Assembly: GCA_026398875.1 (NCBI GenBank)
Contig: JAPLSB010000021.1
Span: forward strand, 286,479 to 350,478
DNA length: 64,000 nt
Reading direction: 5' to 3'
Origin: Gammaproteobacteria bacterium
GTDB taxonomy: Bacteria; Pseudomonadota; Gammaproteobacteria; Nevskiales; Nevskiaceae
In this document: piece after piece, positions 10,209-19,780 of the stretch
Numbering within the stretch: position 1 is the first letter of the stretch
Layout: the number at the start of each line of letters is the position of its first letter
The notes under the pieces: model-generated
The model's database searches: none
What the model was told of the DNA's origin: nothing
Seen by the model: only the letters and a program-made list of their open reading frames with translations
Position numbers and translations under genes: made by a program

Positions 10209-11621
10209 ATGACGCTCTACAAGCACTACGCCGACGAACTCGCGGGCCTGATCGCCGACGGCAGCCTGCAGCCCGGCGAGCGCCTGCCGTCGGTGCGCGA
10301 AGCGAGCCGGCGGCGCGGCTACAGCGAAATGACCGTGCTGCGCGCCTACCACCGGCTGGAAGCGCGCGGCCTGATCGCGGCCCGGCAGCGCTCCGGCTAC
10401 TTCGTGCAGGCCCAGCGCCAGCGGCTGCCGTTGAAGCCGCTGCTGTCCGCCCCACCGGCGCAGGCCACGCGGATCGACAAGGGCGAGCGCATCCACGCGC
10501 TGCTCGGCGCAATCCGCCAGTCGCACATCGTGCCGCTGGGTTCGGCGTTCCCGAGTCCGCATCTGCTGCCGCTGAAGGCGCTGCACGCGGCCTTGAGTCG
10601 CAGTGTCCGCAGGCTCGATCCGATGCAGACGGTGGTCGACCTGTCGCCCGGCAATGCCGAGCTGCGCCGGCTGATCGCGCTGCGCTATCGCGGCGACGGC
10701 ATCGCCATCGACGCCGATGGTCTGGTGATCACCGACGGCGCGCTCGAAGCGCTGAACCTGTGTCTGCAGGCGGTGACCCAGCCTGGGGACACGGTGATCA
10801 TCGAATCGCCGACCTTCTATGCCTCGCTGCAGGCGCTGGAACGGCTGCGGCTCAAGGCCGTCGAAGTGCCGACCGATCCGGACACCGGCATCGATCTCGA
10901 TGCGCTCGACTCGGCGATCCGCCGTCATCGTCCGGCCGCCGTCTGGCTGATGAGCAGCTTCCAGAATCCGCTCGGCGCGACGATGCCGGACGCGCGCAAG
11001 CAGGCGCTGGTCCGTCTGCTGGCCGCGCAGGCCATCCCGCTGATCGAGGATGACGTCTACGGCGAACTGCATTACGGCCCGATCCGGCCGAAGCCGGCCA
11101 AGGCCTGGGATGCCGAAGGGCTGGTGCTGCACTGCGCGTCGTTCTCGAAGTGCCTGGCGCCCGGCTACCGGATCGGTTGGGCGGCGGCCGGGCGCTGGAG
11201 CGCTGCGGTCGAGCGGCTCAAGCTCGGCAGCAGCCTGTCGGCTGCCGTGCCGTCGCAACGGGCGCTGGCCGATTACCTGGCCGGTGGTCGCTACGGACGG
11301 CATCTGCGTACGCTGCGCGAAACGCTGATCGCGGCGCGCGACGAGATGATCGACGCGATCCAGCAGCACTTTCCGGCCGGCACTCGCGTCACCCGGCCGG
11401 ACGGCGGCTATTTCCTGTGGGTGGAACTGCCGCCGGGCATCGACACGCTGGCATTGCAGCAGGCGGCGCTGGCGCATGACATCAGCCTGGCGCCGGGCGC
11501 GCTGTTTTCGGCGCGCGAGGACTTCAGCCACTGCCTGCGGATCAACTACGGGCACCCGGACGATCCGCGGGTGCTGCCGGCGATCGCCACACTCGGCGCC
11601 CTGATCGCCGGCGGCGGCTGA
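10209..11621 (+). CDS. MocR/PdxR-type regulator: GntR DNA-binding domain plus aminotransferase-like domain
   Basis: 470 residues. An N-terminal winged helix of the GntR type ('GSLQPGERLPSVREASRR', 'MTVLRAYHRLEARGLI', residues ~1-75) is fused to a fold-type I aminotransferase domain. The PLP lysine is in 'CASFSKCLAPGYRIGW', and the substrate-side arginine is in 'HCLRINYGH' near the C-terminus. MocR proteins usually control vitamin B6 or amino-acid genes, often a divergent neighbour. Here the divergent gene is uup, 156 bp away, so the target cannot be read from context. The class is certain; the specific role is not. Confidence 0.93.
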   Translation: MTLYKHYADELAGLIADGSLQPGERLPSVREASRRRGYSEMTVLRAYHRLEARGLIAARQRSGYFVQAQRQRLPLKPLLSAPPAQATRIDKGERIHALLGAIRQSHIVPLGSAFPSPHLLPLKALHAALSRSVRRLDPMQTVVDLSPGNAELRRLIALRYRGDGIAIDADGLVITDGALEALNLCLQAVTQPGDTVIIESPTFYASLQALERLRLKAVEVPTDPDTGIDLDALDSAIRRHRPAAVWLMSSFQNPLGATMPDARKQALVRLLAAQAIPLIEDDVYGELHYGPIRPKPAKAWDAEGLVLHCASFSKCLAPGYRIGWAAAGRWSAAVERLKLGSSLSAAVPSQRALADYLAGGRYGRHLRTLRETLIAARDEMIDAIQQHFPAGTRVTRPDGGYFLWVELPPGIDTLALQQAALAHDISLAPGALFSAREDFSHCLRINYGHPDDPRVLPAIATLGALIAGGG

Positions 11622-11624
11622 GCG

Positions 11625-11852
11625 TCAGAGAAAGCGCAGCGCCAGCTGTGCGGCGGCGATGAACAGGCCGACGACGACCCCGGTCAGCACGAAACCGACG
11701 ACGATGAACTGCATCGGCCGGCCAAGGCTGAAATCGCGCAGCCGGTTGCGGTGGCTCTGCACGCCGAAGAATGACCAGGCCACGCTCTGGACGACCTGAA
11801 GCAGGCTCAGGCCCTGCTGCGGCGCGGAGGCGGGTGGTTGCGGACTGGACAT
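11625..11852 (-). CDS. DUF2970 family small membrane protein
   Basis: 75 residues from the ATG at 11852 (MSSPQPPASAPQQGL). The family pattern is a short polar N-terminus, then 'VQSVAWSFFGVQSHRNRLRD', then a single C-terminal helix 'FIVVGFVLTGVVVGLFIAA'. DUF2970 is found in beta- and gammaproteobacteria and has no assigned function. The longer frame upstream of 11852 has an unlikely arginine- and serine-rich composition. It ends 3 bp from the convergent MocR gene. Confidence 0.85.
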   Translation of the reverse strand: MSSPQPPASAPQQGLSLLQVVQSVAWSFFGVQSHRNRLRDFSLGRPMQFIVVGFVLTGVVVGLFIAAAQLALRFL

Positions 11853-12058
11853 GGCGCGGGTTCCTCGGACTGTGGATCGACCGCCACAGCTTCCGCCGCT
11901 GCGGCTGCCCCTCCAAGCACCAGATCGACGTCGGAAATCGAGGACAGATCGGCGGCATCGTGCCGCTGTCCTGCATTTCGCCACGGCATCTGCCGATACC
12001 GATGGGCGGCGCGATGCTGCACCATGGCGGCCCGCCTGACCTCGCCCCGCACCTGCTG

Positions 12059-12784
12059 ATGCGCTGCTCCAATCGCCGTTTGCCCCGCTGGCTGGCCGTT
12101 CCCGTGGTCCTGCTGATGATCCTCTGTGGCGCCACGCCGGTCGCCGCCCAGGACGTGCCGGCCGCCGCCGAGATGGCCGACCGCCTGAAGGCCTGTGCCG
12201 CCTGCCATGGCGACGAAGGCCGCACCGTTGGCGATGCCTATTACCCGTCGATCGCCGGCAAGCCGGCGCGCTACCTGTACAACCAGCTGGTCAGCTTCCG
12301 CGACGGCCGCCGCCAGCACCGGGTGATGGCGGCGATGCTGCGCACGATGTCCGATCGCTACCTTGGCGCGATCGCCACGTACTACGCCGCCCGCCCGCAT
12401 GCCAGGCAGCCGGCATTCGAAGGGGCCACCGCCGAACAGCTGGCGATCGGCGAACGGCTGACCGTGGCAGGTGATGCCAGCCGCAACATCCCGCCGTGCC
12501 AGGACTGCCATGGCGAGCAGCTGACCGGCGTGCAGCCGTCGATCCCCGGACTGCGGGGGCTGCCGACGCGCTATCTCGACGCCCAGATCAGCGCCTGGAA
12601 GCAGGGCCAGCGGCAGGCTGCGGCGCCGGACTGCATGGGCAAGATCGCGCGCAGCCTCAGCGGCGCGGAAATCACCGCGATCAGCGCCTGGCTGGCCAGC
12701 CAGCCGTATCCGGACAATGCCCCGCCGGCCGACCGGCTGCCGCATGAGCAACTGCCGATCGATTGCGGCGGGGTGCTGCCATGA
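12059..12784 (+). CDS. Diheme cytochrome c (c4-like)
   Basis: 241 residues from the ATG at 12059. The signal peptide is 'LPRWLAVPVVLLMILCGA' followed by a cut after 'AAQ'. There are two heme motifs, CAACH and CQDCH, each followed by c4-type blocks: 'PSIAGKPARYLYNQLVSFRD' with 'VMAAMLRTMSD', and 'PGLRGLPTRYLDAQISAWKQ' with 'IARSLSGAEI'. This is a periplasmic electron carrier. Starts at 12002 and 12014 are also in frame, and none has a strong ribosome-binding site; 12059 was chosen because it gives a normal signal peptide. It overlaps the triheme gene as ATGA, so both are made together. Confidence 0.88.
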   Translation: MRCSNRRLPRWLAVPVVLLMILCGATPVAAQDVPAAAEMADRLKACAACHGDEGRTVGDAYYPSIAGKPARYLYNQLVSFRDGRRQHRVMAAMLRTMSDRYLGAIATYYAARPHARQPAFEGATAEQLAIGERLTVAGDASRNIPPCQDCHGEQLTGVQPSIPGLRGLPTRYLDAQISAWKQGQRQAAAPDCMGKIARSLSGAEITAISAWLASQPYPDNAPPADRLPHEQLPIDCGGVLP

Positions 12785-14037
12785 AGCTGCGTCGCGCGCT
12801 GGTGATGGGCGGCGCGATCCTGTGCGCCTTCCTGTTCTCGGTCTGGCTCAACAAGCCCGATCTCGACCTCGATCCGATCGCGCCACCGACGCTGGCTTCG
12901 GCGACCACCGAACAGGTGCGCGCCGGCGAGTACCTGGTGCGGGTCGGCAACTGTGCTGGCTGCCATACCGCCCAGGGTGGCGAGCCGTTCGCCGGTGGCC
13001 GGGCGATCGAAACGCCGTTCGGTGCCGTCTATTCCAGCAACCTGACGCCACACGATGAAACCGGTCTTGGCCGCTGGACCGATGCCGAGTTCTACCGGGC
13101 CATGCGCCACGGCCGCTCGAAGGACGACCGCTGGCTGTCGCCGGTATTCCCGTACACGAGCTACACGAACCTGACGCGTGCCGATTCCGACGCCATCTTC
13201 GCGTGGCTGCGCGCACTGCCGCCGGTCAACCAGGCGCAGCCGGAATCGACGCTGCGCTCGCCGTACGAACTGCAGCTGGCGACCCGCGTCTGGCGCGCGC
13301 TGTACTTCCGGCCCGCGAAGGATGCCGAGATCGCGGCCATGGATCGCGGCCAGTATCTGGTCGAAGGGCTCGGCCATTGCGCCGCCTGCCATACGCCGCG
13401 CGACAGCCGCGGCGGGCCGATCGCGGCCAGCGCCTACATGGGCGGCGAAATCGCCGGACTGGGCTGGGATGCCTTGCCGCTGGCCGGCATCGACACGACG
13501 CATGACCCGGAAGGCCTGGAACTGGCGACGCTGCTGAAGACCGGCATCCACTCGCGCGGCGCCGTTGCCGGGCCGATGGCCGATGTGGTGTTCGACAGCC
13601 TGCAGTACCTGCGCGACGACGACATCGCCGCAATCGTCAGCTACCTGCGCCGCCTGCCGATCGCCGAAGTGCCAGCGGCGCCGCGCGTGCCGCGGGTGTC
13701 CGACGACGAACGCGCAGCCCTGCGCAAGCGCGGTGCCGTGGTCTACGGCGAGCACTGCGCCGAATGCCATGGCGACGATGGCGAAGGCCAGCCACGCCAG
13801 TATCCGGCGCTGGCCGGCAGCCGGCTGGTCACCGCTGCATCGGCGACCAATGCGCTGCGCCTGACGCTGGAAGGCGGCTTCCCGCCATCGACCGAAGGCA
13901 ACCCGTATCCGTACGGCATGCCGCCGTTCAGCCACAGCCTGCCGCGCGCGGACATCGCCGCGGTGCTGACCTACATCCGCAGCGAGTGGGGCAATGACGC
14001 CCCGGCGGTGTCGGTCGTCGAGGTCGAGCGCCGCTGA
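12781..14037 (+). CDS. Triheme cytochrome c, dehydrogenase-subunit type
   Basis: 418 residues from the ATG at 12781, which overlaps the stop of the diheme gene. The N-terminal segment 'LVMGGAILCAFLFSVWL' is an export signal or membrane anchor. Three heme motifs are visible: CAGCH, CAACH and CAECH. The layout, with 'YSSNLTPHDETGLGRWTD' and 'FYRAMRHGRSKDDRWL' after the first heme and 'CHTPRDSRGG' at the second, is that of the cytochrome subunit of membrane alcohol, gluconate or aldehyde dehydrogenases. No dehydrogenase gene is adjacent. With the c4-like partner it could pass electrons from such an enzyme to a terminal oxidase (inference). Confidence 0.88.
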   Translation: MKLRRALVMGGAILCAFLFSVWLNKPDLDLDPIAPPTLASATTEQVRAGEYLVRVGNCAGCHTAQGGEPFAGGRAIETPFGAVYSSNLTPHDETGLGRWTDAEFYRAMRHGRSKDDRWLSPVFPYTSYTNLTRADSDAIFAWLRALPPVNQAQPESTLRSPYELQLATRVWRALYFRPAKDAEIAAMDRGQYLVEGLGHCAACHTPRDSRGGPIAASAYMGGEIAGLGWDALPLAGIDTTHDPEGLELATLLKTGIHSRGAVAGPMADVVFDSLQYLRDDDIAAIVSYLRRLPIAEVPAAPRVPRVSDDERAALRKRGAVVYGEHCAECHGDDGEGQPRQYPALAGSRLVTAASATNALRLTLEGGFPPSTEGNPYPYGMPPFSHSLPRADIAAVLTYIRSEWGNDAPAVSVVEVERR

Positions 14038-14150
14038 GGTTTGCGCCTGCGCGGCGCGTCCTACAATCGCGAACAGTTCAACGATCCGGGCCGGCCGTCG
14101 TCACCACGACGCCCGAGCCGAAGGACAGCGCGACGGAGGGCGGCACGGCG

Positions 14151-15491
14151 ATGGCGGCACTGCGCACAGCAGCATGGCGGGCCATGGTCGCGATCAGCCT
14201 GATCGCCACCGTGCCGCTATTGATCGCGATGGCCGCGATGGCCGCGACCGCTGCCGAGCCGCTGAGCCTGCGCGACGCGATCCACGCTGCGCTGCGCGGC
14301 AATCCGGAACTGCGCAACTTCGCCTGGGACTTCAAGGCTCAGGACGGCCTGGCCGCGCAAGCTGCCGTGCGGCCGAATCCGCAGCTCGATTTCCAGGCCG
14401 AGGACTTTCTCGGCACCGGCCAGAGTCGCGGCTTCACTGGTGCCGAGTTCTCGCTGTCGTTGAGCCAGACGCTGGAGCTGGGCGACAAGCGTCGCCGCCG
14501 CATCGGGCTGGCCGATGAGCAGCGGCGGCTGATCGAGGCCGAGCGCAGCATCCGCCAGCTCGATGTGGTGGCCGAGGTCGCGCGGCGCTTCATTGCCGTG
14601 GCCGCCGACCAGCAGCGCAGCGCGCTGGCCGAGCGTGCCGTGCAACTGGCGACGGCGACCCGCGACGAAGTGCAGAAGCGCGTCGATGCCGCACGCTCGC
14701 CGCTGGCCGAGGCCAGCCGCGCCGGCATCCAACTGGCCCGTGCCCGGCTCGACCAGCAGCAGGTCGCGCGTCAGCTGGCCGCCGATCGCCAGCAGCTCGC
14801 GGCACTGTGGGGCGATGCCGAACCGGCGTTCGCGGCTGTCTCGGCCGCGCTGTTCCGCTTGCCGGCGGTTGGCGACTACGCGCTGCTGCAGGAGCGGTTG
14901 GCGCGCAATCCGGACCTTGGCCGCTTTGTCAGCGAAGCGCGGCTGCGCGATGCCGAAGTGCGGCTGGCGCTGGCGCAGGGCGTGCAGAACCTGAACGTCG
15001 AAGCCGGCCTGCGGCGGACCCAGAACGGCAGCGATCAGGCCCTGCTGTTCGGGCTGACCCTGCCGCTGGCGATCAATGACCGCAACGCCGGCAACGTCGC
15101 GGCTGCCCGCGCCGCGCGCGAGCGGGTCGATGCCGATCAGGCGGCGCTGGCGCTGCGGCTGAAGACCGAGCTGTACGCGCTGTACCAGCAGCTGGCGCAG
15201 GCGCGGGCTGAAGTCGAAGGGCTGGAGCAGCAGATCCTGCCGCGCGCGCACGAGGCCCTGAAACAGGCCGAGTACGCGTACCAGCGCGGCCGCTACGGAT
15301 ATCTCGAATGGGTCGATGTGCAGCGCGAGCTGCTGGCCGTCGAACGCCAGCACATCGACGCCGCCGAGCAGTACCACCTGCGGCTGGCCGAGATCGAACG
15401 GCTGACCGGCGAAGCGCTTGCCGAAGCGCTGCCCGAGCCGCTTTCCGGGCCGCTGCCGCCGCCCGCCGCCGCCGGAGTACCGCCGTCATGA
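14151..15491 (+). CDS. czcC: Outer-membrane efflux protein, CzcC type
   Basis: 446 residues with a signal peptide ('AMVAISLIATVPLLIAMAAM', cleaved around 'ATAAEP'). The long, coiled-coil-rich, Ala/Arg/Gln-rich body is of the TolC/CzcC family; 'LSLSQTLELGDKRRRRIGLA' is a typical CzcC block. It forms the trimeric outer-membrane channel of a heavy-metal RND pump. It starts the czcCBA operon; its stop overlaps the czcB start as ATGA at 15488. In the 113 bp between the cytochromes and this gene no clear promoter was recognised. Gene symbols are by family and order; the metal exported is not known. Confidence 0.88.
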   Translation: MAALRTAAWRAMVAISLIATVPLLIAMAAMAATAAEPLSLRDAIHAALRGNPELRNFAWDFKAQDGLAAQAAVRPNPQLDFQAEDFLGTGQSRGFTGAEFSLSLSQTLELGDKRRRRIGLADEQRRLIEAERSIRQLDVVAEVARRFIAVAADQQRSALAERAVQLATATRDEVQKRVDAARSPLAEASRAGIQLARARLDQQQVARQLAADRQQLAALWGDAEPAFAAVSAALFRLPAVGDYALLQERLARNPDLGRFVSEARLRDAEVRLALAQGVQNLNVEAGLRRTQNGSDQALLFGLTLPLAINDRNAGNVAAARAARERVDADQAALALRLKTELYALYQQLAQARAEVEGLEQQILPRAHEALKQAEYAYQRGRYGYLEWVDVQRELLAVERQHIDAAEQYHLRLAEIERLTGEALAEALPEPLSGPLPPPAAAGVPPS

Positions 15492-16459
15492 CTGCCGCCT
15501 GCCGCCGTGTCCTGCGCACAAGCGCGTTGCTGCTGGCCATGGCCGGTGCGGCCGGTTGCGAACGCGCTAAGCCCGCCGAGGCCGCGCCGACCGCGCACGA
15601 TGCCGAGCCGATGGCGCGGATCAGCGCGTCCGCTGCCGACAAGGTCGGCATCGTCACCGCCATCGCCGGCGCGGCGACGATCCGCGAACGGCTGCCGCTG
15701 TACGGCACGGTGCGGCCGAATGCCGAGCGGGTCCGCGAAGTGGTGGCGCGCTTCCCCGGCTATGTGAAGACGGTCGGCAAGGCGATCGGCGATGCAGTCA
15801 GTCGCGGCGAGGTGCTGGCAACCGTTGAAAGCAACGAAAGCCTGCAGACCTATCCGCTGCTGGCGCCGATGTCCGGGACCATCACGGCGCGCGAAGCCGA
15901 TCCCGGCGAACAGACGGGCAGCGATGTGCTGTTCTCGATCACCGATCTGTCGACGGTGTGGATCGAGCTGAGCCTGTTTCCGGCCGATGTCGCCCGGGTG
16001 CGCTCCGGGCAGAAGGTCGAGATCGCCAGTGTCGATGGCCGCTTGCGCGGCAATGGCGAGATCGGCCCGGTGGGCGCGCTTGGCCAGAGCGCATCGCAGA
16101 CGCTGACTGCGCGCGTGACGCTGGCCAATCCGGATCGCCAGTGGACCCCCGGCCTGTTCGTCAACGGCAGTGTCGAACTGGGCGCGGACCGGGTGCCGGT
16201 CGCGGTGGCGCCAGCGGCGCTGCAGTCGCTGGATGGCGCCGCCACGGTGTTCGTGCCGGTCGCAGGCGGCTACGCGCCGCGGCGCGTGCTAACCGGCCGT
16301 GCCGACGAGAACCATGTGGAGATCATCGAAGGCCTGCAGGCCGGCGAGGCGTATGTCGCCGCCGGCAGCTTCGTGATCAAGGCCGAACTCGGCAAGGCCG
16401 GTCTGCAGGCCGACGATGACGCCGACGACGAAGCTGGCAAGCCCGAGGCGACGCCGTGA
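15488..16459 (+). CDS. czcB: RND efflux periplasmic adaptor, CzcB type
   Basis: 323 residues from the ATG at 15488. The signal peptide ends in a lipobox-like 'AGAAGC', so the protein is probably a lipoprotein of the inner membrane. A barrel-sandwich hybrid is split by a very short hairpin: 'GYVKTVGKAIGDAVSRGEVL' and 'LLAPMSGTITAREADPGEQT'. The beta-barrel part, with 'LSTVWIELSLFPADVARVRS', follows. The C-terminus is acidic (DDDADDE) and lacks a His-rich metal site. It links CzcA to CzcC. It overlaps czcA as GTGA at 16456. Confidence 0.9.
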   Translation: MTAACRRVLRTSALLLAMAGAAGCERAKPAEAAPTAHDAEPMARISASAADKVGIVTAIAGAATIRERLPLYGTVRPNAERVREVVARFPGYVKTVGKAIGDAVSRGEVLATVESNESLQTYPLLAPMSGTITAREADPGEQTGSDVLFSITDLSTVWIELSLFPADVARVRSGQKVEIASVDGRLRGNGEIGPVGALGQSASQTLTARVTLANPDRQWTPGLFVNGSVELGADRVPVAVAPAALQSLDGAATVFVPVAGGYAPRRVLTGRADENHVEIIEGLQAGEAYVAAGSFVIKAELGKAGLQADDDADDEAGKPEATP

Positions 16460-19400
16460 TCGAGGCCGCGCTGCGCTTCGCCATCGAGCGGCGCGCGCTG
16501 GTGCTGGTGCTGGTCCTGCTGACGGCGGTACTGGGCGCCTGGAACTTCACGCGGCTGAACATCGATGCCGTGCCGGACCTGACCAATACGCAGGTGCAGG
16601 TCACCACCGCTGCGCCGGGTGCCACGCCGCTGGAAGTGGAGGCCGCGCTGACGGTGCCGGTGGAAACGGCGCTGGCCGGGCTGCCGGGCCTGCAGTCGAC
16701 GCGCTCGCAGTCGCGCTACGGCTTGAGTCAGGTCACGGCGGTGTTTGCCGACGGGACCGACCTCTACTTCGCGCGCAGCCAGATCGCCGAGCGCCTGCAG
16801 GCGGTGCGCGAGCAGCTGCCAGCCGGCAGCACGCCGCGCCTCGGGCCAGTGGCGACCGGCCTCGGCGAGATCGTGCTGTACGCGATCACCGCCGATCCCG
16901 GCGCGCGCCAGGCCAGCGGCGAGCCCTGGGATCTGGCGGCGCTGCGCGGCCTGCAGGACTGGACGATCCGCCCGCAGCTGCTGCAGGTGCCGGGCGTGTC
17001 GGAGATCAACACCACCGGCGGTTATCCGCGCGAATTCCAGATCGCGCCGTCGCCGGCCCGACTGCTGGCCTACGGGCTGAGCTTTGCCGATCTGGCCGAG
17101 GCGATCGCCCGCAACAACGGCACGGTCGGCGCCGGGCAGGTCGAGCGCAATGGCGAGCAGGTGCTGATCCGGGTGCCGGGCCAGCTGGCGTCGGCACGCG
17201 ACATCGCCGACGTCGTGGTGATTCGCCGCGACGGCGTGCCGGTGCGGATCGCCGATGTCGCCGAGGTGTCGCAGGGCGTGCCGCCGCGCAGCAGTGCCGC
17301 GCTGATCGATGGCCGCGAAGCGGTGATCGGCACGGTGATCATGCGCATCGGCGAGAACAGCCGCAGTGTTTCTCGCGCAGCCAGCGAACGGCTGGCCGGC
17401 ATCATTGCCAGCGCACCGCCCGGCGTGCACATCGAAGCGCTGTACAGCCGCGGGACGCTGGTCGACCAGACCATTGCCACGGTGCGCACCAACCTGTTCG
17501 AGGGCGCCGCGCTGGTGATCGCGGTGCTGCTGGTGATGCTCGGCAACCTGCGCGCCGCGCTGATCACCGCAGCGATGATTCCGCTGGCGATGCTGCTGAC
17601 CGTGACCGGCATGGTGCAGCTCGGCGTCAGCGCCAACCTGATGTCGCTCGGCGCGCTCGATTTCGGCCTGATCGTCGACGGTGCCGTGATCATCGTCGAG
17701 AACTGCACGCGGCGGCTGGCGCAGGCGCAGGCGAGCGGAGCGCTGAGTGACGCGCAGCGCCGCGGCATCGCTCATGACGCCGCGCGCGAAGTGATCCGGC
17801 CGAGCCTGTTCGGGGTCGCGATCATCACGCTGGTGTACCTGCCGATCTTCGCGTTCGAAGGCGCCGAGGCCAAGCTGTTCCAGCCGATGGCGATCACCGT
17901 GATGCTGGCGCTGGCCTCGGCGATGCTGTTCAGCCTGAGCTTCGTGCCGGCGGCGATCGCGGTGGCGCTGCGCAGCGCCACACCGGCGCGCGAACGCGGC
18001 CTGACCGAGCGGCTGCGGCGCGGGTATGCGCGTCTGCTGGCTACCGCGCTGCGCCACGCGCGGCTGTGGCTGCTGGCGGCGCTGGCACTGGTGATCGGCA
18101 GCGCCGCGCTGGCGACGCGGCTGGGCGCCGAGTTCATTCCGTCGCTCGACGAGGGCGATGTGCTGATCGAGGTGCGGCGCATCCCCGGCACCAGCCTGAG
18201 CCAGGGGCTGGCGCTGGAGAAGCAGCTCGACCAGGCGCTGGGCAGCGTGTCGGAAGTGCGCCGCGTGTTCGCCGGCATGGGCACCACCGAAGCGGCGATC
18301 GACCCGACCGCGCCCGGCGAAGGCGAAACCTATGTGCTGATGAAGCCGCGCAGCCAGTGGCCGGATCCGGACAAGCCGAAGGCGCAACTGGTGCGCGAGC
18401 TGCAGGCGGTGGCGGCGACCTTGCCGGGCACGGTCACCGAGTTTTCGCAGCCGGTGCAGCTGCGCATCAACGAACTGCTGTCCGGCGTCAGGAGCGCGGT
18501 GGCCGTGAGGATCCACGGCGATGACCTGGACACGCTGGCCCGCCTCGGCGCTCGCGTCGAAGCGCGGTTGGCGCGCGTGCCGGGCGCCATCGATGTCCGA
18601 CTGGAGCCGACCGATGGCCTGCCGCTGCTGACCGTCGAGCCGAAGCGCGCGCTGCTGTACCGCTACGGGCTGAATGTCGCCGACGTGCAGGCGGTGGTCG
18701 CCGATGCGCTGGCCGGCCGTGCGGGCGGCCATCTGGTTGACGGCGACCGCCGCCACCCGATCGTCATCCGGCTCGCCGAAAGCCAGCGCCAGGATCTGCG
18801 CGGGCTCGAAAGGTTGCCGGTGCCGCTGCCCGGCGGCGGCGCGATTCCGCTCGGCGAAGTGGCAACGCTGGTGCTGGCCAGCGGGCCGAACCAGGTCTCG
18901 CGCGACAACGGCAAGCGGCGGGTGATCGTCACCGCCAACGTCGCCGGCCGCGATCTGGCCGGATTCGTCGCCGAGCTGCAGGCTGTGCTGGCTCGGGACA
19001 TCCGCCTGCCGCCGGAGGTCTGGCTCGACTATGGCGGCACTTACCGGCAGCTGGCATCGGCGAATCAGCGGCTCGCGATCATCGCGCCGCTGACCCTGGC
19101 GGCGATCTTCGCGCTGCTGTGGCTGGCCTTCGGCAGCGCGCGCGATGCGCTGCTGATCTTCAGCGGCGTGCCGCTGGCACTGACCGGCGGCGTGCTGGCG
19201 CTGCTGCTGCGTGGCCTGCCGTTCTCGATCACCGCCGGCGTCGGTTTCATCGCGCTGTCCGGTGTCGCCATCCTCAACGGCCTGGTGATGCTCAGCGTGA
19301 TCCACGGCCTGCGTCGCGACGGCCGCAGTGTCGATCAAGCCCTGATCGAAGGCGCGGCACTGCGGCTGCGGCCGGTGCTGATGACCGCGCTGGTCGCTTC

Positions 19401-19563
19401 GCTGGGCTTCCTGCCAATGGCGGTGAACACCGGGCTCGGCGCCGAAGTGCAGCGGCCGCTGGCCACGGTGGTGATCGGCGGCATCGTCACCGCGACCGCG
19501 CTGACGCTGTTCGTGCTGCCGCTGCTGTATCGCCTGCTGCACCGGCAGGCCGCGGTTCGTTGA
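16456..19563 (+). CDS. czcA: Heavy-metal efflux RND pump, CzcA type
   Basis: 1035 residues from a GTG start overlapping the czcB stop. Inner-membrane proton antiporter of the HME-RND class. The fourth-helix motif 'DFGLIVDGAVIIVEN' is that of metal exporters. Twelve membrane helices fall in two halves, each with a large periplasmic loop; conserved blocks include 'NIDAVPDLTNTQVQV' and 'LGAEFIPSLDEGDVLIEVRR'. The motif is closer to the CzcA/CnrA group (divalent Zn, Co, Cd, Ni) than to CusA, but the metal cannot be settled from sequence. No metal-responsive regulator gene (czcRS, cnrYXH) is adjacent. Confidence 0.94.
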   Translation: MIEAALRFAIERRALVLVLVLLTAVLGAWNFTRLNIDAVPDLTNTQVQVTTAAPGATPLEVEAALTVPVETALAGLPGLQSTRSQSRYGLSQVTAVFADGTDLYFARSQIAERLQAVREQLPAGSTPRLGPVATGLGEIVLYAITADPGARQASGEPWDLAALRGLQDWTIRPQLLQVPGVSEINTTGGYPREFQIAPSPARLLAYGLSFADLAEAIARNNGTVGAGQVERNGEQVLIRVPGQLASARDIADVVVIRRDGVPVRIADVAEVSQGVPPRSSAALIDGREAVIGTVIMRIGENSRSVSRAASERLAGIIASAPPGVHIEALYSRGTLVDQTIATVRTNLFEGAALVIAVLLVMLGNLRAALITAAMIPLAMLLTVTGMVQLGVSANLMSLGALDFGLIVDGAVIIVENCTRRLAQAQASGALSDAQRRGIAHDAAREVIRPSLFGVAIITLVYLPIFAFEGAEAKLFQPMAITVMLALASAMLFSLSFVPAAIAVALRSATPARERGLTERLRRGYARLLATALRHARLWLLAALALVIGSAALATRLGAEFIPSLDEGDVLIEVRRIPGTSLSQGLALEKQLDQALGSVSEVRRVFAGMGTTEAAIDPTAPGEGETYVLMKPRSQWPDPDKPKAQLVRELQAVAATLPGTVTEFSQPVQLRINELLSGVRSAVAVRIHGDDLDTLARLGARVEARLARVPGAIDVRLEPTDGLPLLTVEPKRALLYRYGLNVADVQAVVADALAGRAGGHLVDGDRRHPIVIRLAESQRQDLRGLERLPVPLPGGGAIPLGEVATLVLASGPNQVSRDNGKRRVIVTANVAGRDLAGFVAELQAVLARDIRLPPEVWLDYGGTYRQLASANQRLAIIAPLTLAAIFALLWLAFGSARDALLIFSGVPLALTGGVLALLLRGLPFSITAGVGFIALSGVAILNGLVMLSVIHGLRRDGRSVDQALIEGAALRLRPVLMTALVASLGFLPMAVNTGLGAEVQRPLATVVIGGIVTATALTLFVLPLLYRLLHRQAAVR

Positions 19564-19572
19564 GCACGCCGA

Positions 19573-19616
19573 ACCGGTCACGGTGAGCCCGCTCACGTTG
19601 CAACCGGTGTTTTTTT
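19573..19616 (+). terminator. Probable terminator of czcCBA
   Basis: An outer stem accggt/accggt (19573-19578 and 19603-19608) encloses an inner hairpin gtgag-cccg-ctcac. It is followed by a run of seven T at 19610-19616 after one G. It lies 10 bp after the czcA stop. Confidence 0.65.
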
Positions 19617-19780
19617 CCTATGCCGGACGCTGCCCAAGCTGCCGCTGAACGCCGGTCGACCGCTCGGATTGCGTGAGCCCTGCATCCATCCACGGTGCGT
19701 CGCCGTACACAGCAAAGTTCGGTGGCGCCACTCCCGGCGTCGCGGGGCTTTCTCAAGTTCACCCTATCTACTGGAAAAAA

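Noticed and set aside
10053..11555. Upstream extension of the uup frame by some 500 codons
   Set aside because: It runs antisense to the MocR gene and has low-complexity Arg/Gln composition; Uup is complete from the ATG at 10052.
16270..19596. A 1108-codon open frame antisense to czcA
   Set aside because: It lies opposite a perfect CzcA match and its product is a His/Arg/Gln-rich string without domains. This is a usual shadow in high-GC genes.
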